A stretch of 30,000 bases of DNA from Symbiodinium natans (Eukaryota > Sar > Dinophyceae > Suessiales > Symbiodiniaceae): NCBI GenBank assembly GCA_905221605.1, contig CAJNDS010002493.1, positions 135,001-165,000 of the forward strand, read 5' to 3'. The notes below the pieces were generated by a model that worked only from the letters and a program-made list of their open reading frames with translations, did no database searches and was not told where the DNA came from. Both the position numbers and the translations under genes were made by a program. Within the stretch, counting starts at the first letter, position 1, and each line of letters starts with the position of its first letter. Positions 24,536-30,000 of the stretch are shown piece by piece.

Positions 24536-24687
24536 TAAGGGTTTAGGGTTTAGGGTTTAGGGTTTAGGGTTTAGGGTTTAGGGTTTAGGGTTTAGGGTTT
24601 GGGGCTTAGGGTTTAGGGTTTAGGGTTTAGGGTTTAGGGTTTAGGGTTTGGGGTTTGGGGTTTGGGGTTTGGGGTTTGGGGTTTGAA
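24536..24687 (+). repeat. TTTAGGG array ending in a TTTGGGG block
   Basis: About 14 TTTAGGG units (one TTTGGGGCTTAGGG) then six TTTGGGG units (24,646-24,685). TTTGGGG is the Oxytricha-type telomere word, but here it is a local variant block. Confidence 0.95.
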
Positions 24688-24805
24688 GGTCTATGGTCTA
24701 TGGCCCCTTTCGAGGTTCTCATCGCATGACTGAGGAGCCCGCGGCTGCAAGCTGGGTGCTCCTAGGCCACAACCAAGCCCTTCAGCCTTTCAACAAAACC
24801 CCAAC

Positions 24806-24900
24806 AACACCCCTAAGAAAACCCTAAGAAAACCCTAAGAAAACCCTAAGAAAACCCTAACAAAACCCTAAGAAAACCCTGAGAAAACCCTAAGTCCTAA
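24806..24900 (-). repeat. 11-bp telomere-derived repeat AAAACCCTAAG
   Basis: About eight tandem units of 11 bp, a CCCTAA word plus GAAAA, with one CAAAA and one CCCTGAG variant. Another example of unit-length change followed by local amplification. Confidence 0.93.
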
Positions 24901-25021
24901 ATCCTAAACCCTATATGCTCCACCTTGCCATGTGCTGGTTGTAGGCTGCCGTCGCTGCTGCGGCCGCGGCCGCAGCCGCCTGGCTGTAAGACCTTGCCCA
25001 CGGGTGCCGACTTTGAGAAGA

Positions 25022-25082
25022 GGGCTTTAGGCTTTTGCTTTAGGGTTCAGGGCTTTAGGCTTTTGCTTTAGGGTTCAGGGTT
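25022..25082 (+). repeat. 28-bp tandem duplication
   Basis: GGGCTTTAGGCTTTTGCTTT plus AGGGTTCA occurs twice in tandem. Confidence 0.9.
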
Positions 25083-25675
25083 GAGGGGGGTTTGGGGTTT
25101 GGAAAAACCTCTTAGGAGGAGTTTTAGGGAGTGATAGTTCAGGGTTCGGGATATCATCGTGATGTAACATACAGAACGCTGGTGAGCACGAAGAATCGAA
25201 GAAATGTTCCCCGAGCCTGCTCGCAACATCGTACCGGCCACAACTCGAGGGCTTCGGGGCGCTGAGGGCTTAGGGTACCTTCTCACAGACTTGAGGTAGG
25301 AGATCCTGGGAGGACTTAAGGAGGTTTGGAGTTTAGGGTTCTGGCAGGGCCCCAAGAAATTCTCGAAGATGGCCCGTTACCTTGTTAGAGGGCTCCAAAA
25401 GCCATGACCTTGAGGTTCTACAGGGCCACTTCCGGGGTCTCAACCCCCCGCCCTTGCAATTCGACCTGACGTTCTGCAGCCTTCCTGAAGCAATTGCCCG
25501 GGAAACCCCCCGCCCCCAGCCAGCAAGGACCGAACCGCAGACCCCCCCCTGTAGACTTGAAAACCTAAAAGAAACACAAGGTCCCTGGGCCCGCGAACGC
25601 CAGGAAGGGATTCTGGGCCTGCTCATGATCGCTAGGGGTTTGCGTTCAGAGGTTTCAGAGTTTAGGGTTTAATTG
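25083..25675. other. Unique stretch with overlapping frames, no gene called
   Basis: Frames 25,068-25,355 (minus), 25,333-25,626 (minus) and 25,382-25,672 (plus) are about 95 codons each. None shows a domain, and the last two are mutual shadows. Confidence 0.4.
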
Positions 25676-26129
25676 GGGTGTCGGAGGGTTCGGGCTTGAA
25701 TTCTGGTCTCCGAGTTTACTTCAGTGGGAACTGCAACGTCGCAGTCTTGGGGGCGGTAGAGTTCAGGGATGTTCAGGGTTGAGGGCTTTAGGGGATAAGG
25801 GTTCAGGGCTTCAAAGGGGCCCTTATCAAGTCAGGCTTAGGCCTAAATTTCTACCCTAAACCCTAAGCCCCCAAACCCTAAGGTTTAGGGCTGCGAGCTC
25901 AGTGGAGTCGGCATGGGCGCACCACGGTCGAACAGGCCGAGTTTCGGGTTTAGGGTTCAGTTGGGGTTTGGGGTTTAGGGTTTAAGGTTTGGGGTTTAGG
26001 GTTTTGTGGCTTAGGATCTAGGATTCCATTTTGTATATAGGGGGGTGGTAGGGTTTAGGCTTCTGGGAATTCAGTCCCCCGAATATCCGTTACAATGGCC
26101 CTGAGCCGAAAGCCCCCTAAGCCTCAAAC
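25676..26129 (+). other. Diverged TTTAGGG-like DNA and unique sequence
   Basis: Weak G-strand words at 25,765-25,805 and 25,940-26,010 (TTTGGGG, TTTAAGG), and a few C-strand words at 25,853-25,880. No gene. Confidence 0.6.
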
Positions 26130-26402
26130 CCCGTAAACCCTACATCCCCCAGGCCCTAAACCCTGAACCCTAAAACCCCAAACCCTTCAACCCCAAACCC
26201 TAAACCCCAAACCCTAAACCCCAAACCCTAAAACTCCAAACCCTAAAACTCCAAACCCTAAAACTCCAAAACGAAAACCCTAAAACTTGAACCCTAAAAC
26301 CTAAACCCTAAACCCTAAACCCTAAACCCTAGACCCTAAACCCCTAACCCCTAAACCCTAAACCCTAAACCCTAAACCCTAAACCCTAAACCCTAAACCC
26401 TA
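26130..26402 (-). repeat. CCCTAAA/CCCCAAA variant array
   Basis: Alternating CCCTAAACCCCAAA (26,195-26,230), three ACCCTAAAACTCCAA 15-mers (26,226-26,272), then clean CCCTAAA to 26,402. Confidence 0.93.
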
Positions 26403-26507
26403 CCAACCGTGGGCATGTGCAGCTGGGCCCCTGACGTAGCTCGCCGCTGTGCCCTGATCCCACCCAGGGCAGCTCATGTACCTGGTTGTTTAGGGCTTGG
26501 GGGTCAG

Positions 26508-26605
26508 AGTTTAGGGTTTAGGGTTCCGGGTTTAGGGTTTAAGGTTTAGCGTTTAGGGTTTGGGGTTTAGGGTTTAAGGTTTAGGGCTTGTGGTTCAGGG
26601 TTCTG
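26508..26605 (+). repeat. Degenerate TTTAGGG array
   Basis: TTTAAGG, TTTAGCG, TTTGGGG and TTCCGGG variants. Confidence 0.85.
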
Positions 26606-26847
26606 GTGCTTTACAACCCAGGCCTCGTCACAGCCTTTTCAGCCCAGCAACCCTAAACCCTAAACCTTGCAGAAGACTGCTCTGCAGCTGATCATGATAC
26701 TTGGGCCCTAAACCCTAAACCCTAAACCCTGGGCGTTGGGGCTTTAGGGGTCAGGCAGAATCTCTGCCTTCACCCAGGAAGGGCCCTGACGCTTTCAGCT
26801 TCTAGGACTCTGCCAGATTTGCTGCTGCACTTGCCAAGTCACAACCG

Positions 26848-26968
26848 AGGGTTTAGGGTTTAGGGTTTAGGGTTTAGGGCTTGGGGTTTAGGGTTTAGGG
26901 TTTAGGGTTTAGGGCTTAGGGTTTAGGGCTTGGGGCTTGGGGCTTGGGACTTAGGGTTTAGGATGTCA
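26848..26968 (+). repeat. TTTAGGG array with CTTGGGG units
   Basis: About fifteen units, ending in three CTTGGGG/CTTGGGA. Confidence 0.92.
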
Positions 26969-27061
26969 AACTTAGGGCATAGGGGTTTAGGGCGCAGGGC
27001 CACAAAACTTGCCCGTAACTCCCCTGGGAAGGAAAAACACAACGCAGACTAATCAAGACAT

Positions 27062-27193
27062 GGGTTTAGGGTTTAGGGTTTAGGGTTTAGGGTTTAGGGT
27101 TTAGGGTTTAGGGTTTAGGGTTTAGGGTTTAGGGTTTAGGGTGTAGGGTTTAGGGTTTAGGGTTTAGGGTTTAGGGTTTACGGTTTAGGGTCT
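27062..27193 (+). repeat. (TTTAGGG)n array, about 18 units
   Basis: One TGTAGGG and one TTTACGG variant. Confidence 0.96.
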
Positions 27194-27323
27194 AGAAGGT
27201 CACTGTTCTAGCATTCATAGTTATTAGGAGGTTCCAGGCTCAGAAAAAAAACCCACCCGCCCAAAGAATCCCATAACATTGAGAAAATAAAAGGTTTCCA
27301 TCCTACTGGGAATCGCCCGAACA

Positions 27324-27697
27324 TCGCCCGAACATTGGGGGCCCCGATGTTCGAAATCGCCCGAACATTGGGGTCAGATTGGCCGGAATCGCCCGAACAT
27401 TGGGGTCAGATTGGTCGAAATCGCCCGAACATTGGGGTCAGATTGGTCGAAATCGCCCGAACATTGGGGGCCCCAATGTTCGTGGCTTTTCGACCTGGTC
27501 GAAATCGCCCGAACATTGAGGTCAGATTGGTCGGAATCGCCCGAACATTGGGGTCAGATTGGTCGAAATCGCCCGAACATTGGGGTCAGATTGGTCGAAA
27601 TCGCCCGAACATTGGGGTCAGATTGGTCGGAATCGCCCGAACATTGGGGTCAGATTGGGCGAAATCGCCCGAACATTGGGGGGCAGATGGGTCGACA
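27324..27697 (+). repeat. 32-bp minisatellite, 11 units, with two palindromic junctions
   Basis: Units start TCGCCCGAACATTGGGG at 27,324, 27,357, 27,389, 27,421, 27,453, 27,505, 27,537, 27,569, 27,601, 27,633 and 27,665. Spacing is 32 except 33 for the first interval and 52 for the fifth. Two units carry a 25-bp near-perfect palindrome (27,329-27,353 and 27,458-27,482) where the ACATTGGGG core meets its own reverse complement. The unit has no stop in any plus frame, so all three frames stay open (27,335-27,784, 27,411-27,731, 27,559-27,759) and code for a 32-residue period with IARTLGSDW, SPEHWGQIG and NRPNIGVRL in rotation. An (AT)n run follows at 27,709. Confidence 0.95.
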
Positions 27698-27779
27698 AGT
27701 CCCGAAGGTATATATATATATATATACATGATAGGGAGGGTTTCGGGTTTAGGGTTTAGGGTTTCATTGTTGCCTGATC

Positions 27780-28330
27780 GGTAGCGTGCGCGCGCGCTCC
27801 CAATATACAACATGGAACCCAAACGAAGCAAAGTATCCAACACAGCATAACCAACGGCTCCTGGAAAGCTTCACAATAAACAGAACTTTGAACCCCACCA
27901 AATCTCCCCAACCCCCAAAAACCAAAACACCCACCAAAACCCCAACAGCTAAAACCATGTCAAAACAACATAACTTCAAACATGGGCGAACACTCAAATC
28001 CCAATCGTAACCTGAAAAAAAAACACAAAAAACTCAAAAACTACGCCTGAAGCCTAGAACCCAAGCCAAAACCTGAAAACTCCCTAACCGCCTATCCCTA
28101 AAACCCCTAAAGCCCAAACTCCTTAGCCTCCCAAAGCCCTACATCCCAAAGCCACAAAGCCACCAAACCACCCCCACTGACCCCTGTAACTTCAAACCCC
28201 AAAACCACTTCAAACATCGTTCCCAAGGAGACTACCCAAGCCTCAACCCTAACCCCTAAGCCCTACACCCTAAACCCTAAACTCTAAACCCCAAACCTAA
28301 AACCCCCAAAACCACACCTCCACTAAGAAC
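27780..28330 (-). other. A/C-rich, strongly diverged stretch
   Basis: Low G on this strand, with CCCCAAAAACC and CCCTAAACCC words increasing towards 28,250-28,300. Probably very old C-strand telomeric DNA mixed with unique sequence. Frames 27,764-27,997 (minus) and 27,786-28,010 (plus) overlap and are not called. Confidence 0.55.
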
Positions 28331-28820
28331 CTTCCTGGAGCCGCCACTGAGTGCCCGACATGTCCGGACACAGCGGAGGCACCGCCATGGCGGGAGCCAT
28401 CGGGAGCACTGGGCCCGCCTGGATGGGGACCCTAAACCCTAAACCCTAAAGCCTAAACCCCTCAAGACTCTACACCCTGAACTCTAAAACCCCTGCAAAA
28501 TCCCTATCAACTTCGCTAAACCCATTCAGCCCTTAAAACCGTATGCTCCAAACCCCGAGAGGCCCCATACAGCCCTGAGACCCCTCTTGCGCCCACGAGG
28601 GCCGGGCTGGACACGTCTGGCTCGCATGGGGCACCGTTAGTCCTGCGCTCCAGGCTTAGGGGGTTTCAGGGGAATTTTGGGGCTGAGTTTAGGCGCCAAG
28701 GGGTTTTGGGGATGAGGGGGTAGGGGTTGAGGGTTCTAGCATGCATGAAGGCGGGGACCATGACAGGAGCTTTGAGCGTGAGAACTCGCGCCCCCAAACC
28801 GCAAGTCCTGAAGTCAAGCA
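28331..28820. other. Unique stretch with a short CCCTAAA relic
   Basis: About three CCCTAAA units at 28,430-28,455. The remainder is GC-moderate and shows no frame of note. Confidence 0.5.
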
Positions 28821-28826
28821 AGCCCT

Positions 28827-28887
28827 GAACCCTAAACCCTAAACCCTAAACCCTATACCCTAAACCCTAAACCCTAAACCCTAAACC
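28827..28887 (-). repeat. (CCCTAAA)n array, about 8 units
   Basis: One CCCTATA variant. Confidence 0.94.
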
Positions 28888-28989
28888 GAAGTCCTGCTTC
28901 GGGGACCTCCTCGCTGTGGCCAAAGGCTTCGTAGCCTCTGCTGCGAGGCTTTGGGGCCCCCCTACACCCAGGGACTCCACCACCCCTGA

Positions 28990-29013
28990 ATTCAGGAATA
29001 TTCCTTAAAATGG
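28990..29013. mobile_element. Family F end fragment
   Basis: TCAGGAATATTCCTTAAAAT precedes a telomeric array. The same AAGGAATATTCC word recurs beyond the array at 29,222. Confidence 0.4.
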
Positions 29014-29015
29014 CA

Positions 29016-29146
29016 GAGGGTTTAGGGTTTAGGGTTTAGGGTTTAGGGTTTAGGGTTTAGGGTTTAGGGTTTAGGGTTTAGGGTTTAGGGTTTAGGGTTT
29101 AGGGTTTAGGGTTTAGGGTTTAGGGTTTAGGGTTTAGGGTTTAGGA
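29016..29146 (+). repeat. (TTTAGGG)n array, about 18 units
   Basis: Homogeneous and bordered on both sides by family F sequence. Confidence 0.96.
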
Positions 29147-29300
29147 TTATTCCTTAAATTGTACTAGTGTTCCTTATAAGGTTTAGGGTTTAGGGCCGTA
29201 AAGTATAATCGGGTTTGGTTTAAGGAATATTCCTTCGGTTGTACTAGGGTCGACCCTTATATGGTTTAAGGAATACTCCCTAGGTAAGGAGTATGGGAGG
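29147..29300. mobile_element. Family F copy 2, split by telomeric DNA
   Basis: ATTCCTTAAATTGTACTAGT and TATTCCTTCGGTTGTACTAG are two direct copies of one arm segment. CCCTTATATGGTTTAAGGAA then TACTCCC matches the family F loop edge at about 6,591-6,616. Two telomeric heptamers (29,180-29,195) lie between the halves. Confidence 0.6.
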
Positions 29301-29396
29301 CTCCATCGTCCATGCAGCGCAAGAACAATGCCAGGGCTTGTAGGGTGTCCCCTGGATACGCCACTATTATGCCCGAATTTTCCAACTGGTGTGAAG

Positions 29397-29660
29397 TTAT
29401 GGCATGCGCAATGTTCTGACCAGATGTCTTTGTAAGATTGAGGTTGCCCGGCTGATGTCCATGTTGAGCTGGCCCAGAAATCGCGTAAACTCCGCGGATC
29501 GCGGTTGTCTGAACAGTAGAACCAGCGTGCGGTAGTCCCTCTCCAGCGAGCGTCTTCTGGAAGCTGGGAGGAAGGGCAGTATTTCATCAAGCCTGACCCA
29601 GAAGGGCCATTGTCGGTGGCGACTGCGTACTGCACGGAGTATTGCCACTGTAGTCTGCTC
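29397..29660 (-). CDS. Possible exon, unidentified
   Basis: About 88 open codons on the minus strand in unique DNA. The translation has balanced, non-repetitive composition with an amphipathic pattern (LDEILPFLPASRRRSLERDY, LVLLFRQPRSAEFTRFLGQL), which looks more protein-like than most frames here. No family is recognised. There is no ATG; the upstream limit is a TAG at about 29,670. A longer 233-codon minus frame (29,183-29,884) overlaps it in another register and has poorer composition. Either frame, or neither, may be coding. Confidence 0.25.
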   Translation of the reverse strand, partial: EQTTVAILRAVRSRHRQWPFWVRLDEILPFLPASRRRSLERDYRTLVLLFRQPRSAEFTRFLGQLNMDISRATSILQRHLVRTLRMP

Positions 29661-29841
29661 GTCTGACTATGGGATTCCAGCTGGTGTCGCAGTGCCTCAA
29701 TGACAACGGAGCCCAGGAGAGCACGCCAAAAGTCACCGCTACGAACGCAGCCACGGAACATGCCGTCATCATGGGTTCGTGGTGCCGGACTGGACGCAGT
29801 GCCATGGCATGGGTCACACTCACGCAACGTCAGCCCCCGGG

Positions 29842-30000
29842 TCAGTTGATCGTTGCGCCCCACCCATTGTGTTTTTGAAGCCAATCCTTCGCCGACGACC
29901 TGGTCCGCTTCGTGAGGCTCATCAACAACAGCCCCTGTGTTGACCGCAGCTCATCCTCGAGCTTTGTGACGCGTGCTGCCTGCCAAACCCAGGCGTCCAC
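29842..30000 (-). CDS. Possible exon running in from beyond the window, unidentified
   Basis: Reading the minus strand from base 30,000 gives 52 codons before a stop at 29,842-29,844: VDAWVWQAARVTKLEDELRS then TQGLLLMSLTKRTRSSAKDW and a short tail. Charged and heptad-like at the start, with protein-like composition. It may belong to the same split gene as 29,397-29,660. No domain recognised. Confidence 0.25.
   Translation of the reverse strand: MDAWVWQAARVTKLEDELRSTQGLLLMSLTKRTRSSAKDWLQKHNGWGATIN

Noticed and set aside
24646-24685. Ciliate-type TTTGGGG telomere
   Set aside because: Six units continuous with TTTAGGG units in the same array; a local variant block.
27324-27697. CRISPR-like array (regular 32-bp spacing)
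   Set aside because: The whole unit is conserved and there are no variable spacers between repeats; the setting is eukaryotic. It is a minisatellite.
2046-29146. Assembly artefact explanation for the telomere arrays
   Set aside because: Not ruled out, but the arrays differ in length, variants and flanks, and carry element insertions with matching flanks, which chance misjoins would not produce. Long reads would settle it.

Overview
The window looks like nuclear DNA of a eukaryote whose telomere repeat is the Arabidopsis-type heptamer TTTAGGG. That repeat is shared by plants, many green algae, dinoflagellates, glaucophytes and some other protists. No operon-like gene packing, rRNA or tRNA gene was recognised. 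By my manual tally about one fifth of the 30 kb is (TTTAGGG)n or its complement (CCCTAAA)n, in roughly 60 separate interstitial arrays that change orientation again and again. An algal or protist genome is my best guess, from the heptamer, the microsatellites, the GC-rich islands and one hypermodified-base-enzyme fragment. The species cannot be fixed from this sequence alone.

Layout. 1-1,540: unique and CAC-rich DNA with weak C-strand telomeric DNA. 1,541-1,843: a roughly 26-bp minisatellite. 2,046-9,130: dense telomere-like arrays alternating in orientation, with small foldback (MITE-like) elements between them. 9,200-9,980: a GC-rich island with a 15-bp-type minisatellite. 10,000-13,740: degenerate telomeric DNA, unique DNA and several small inverted-repeat elements. 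13,757-14,107: a long (ACATAT/ACATCT)n microsatellite. 14,110-16,880: a GC-rich island without telomere repeats, carrying the only open frame with recognisable protein-family character. This is a minus-strand fragment, 16,240-16,926, resembling the helical 5-hydroxymethyl-dU DNA kinase / thymine-pyrophosphorylase family of base-hypermodification enzymes. 17,000-29,150: telomere-like arrays again, with more foldback elements, a 168-bp higher-order telomere-variant duplication (21,941-22,276) and a 32-bp minisatellite (27,324-27,697). 29,300-30,000: a unique island with possible minus-strand exons running off the window.

The main biological signal is not a gene cluster. It is a community of short terminal-inverted-repeat elements (families A-H here), several sitting directly in telomeric heptamer DNA. 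Family A copy 8,170-8,322 is flanked by TA on both sides inside a CCCTAAACC context, and a family B copy follows within a few bases. Family names A-H are labels of convenience for this window. In features, strand + for a telomere-like array means TTTAGGG reads on the given strand and - means CCCTAAA reads on it.
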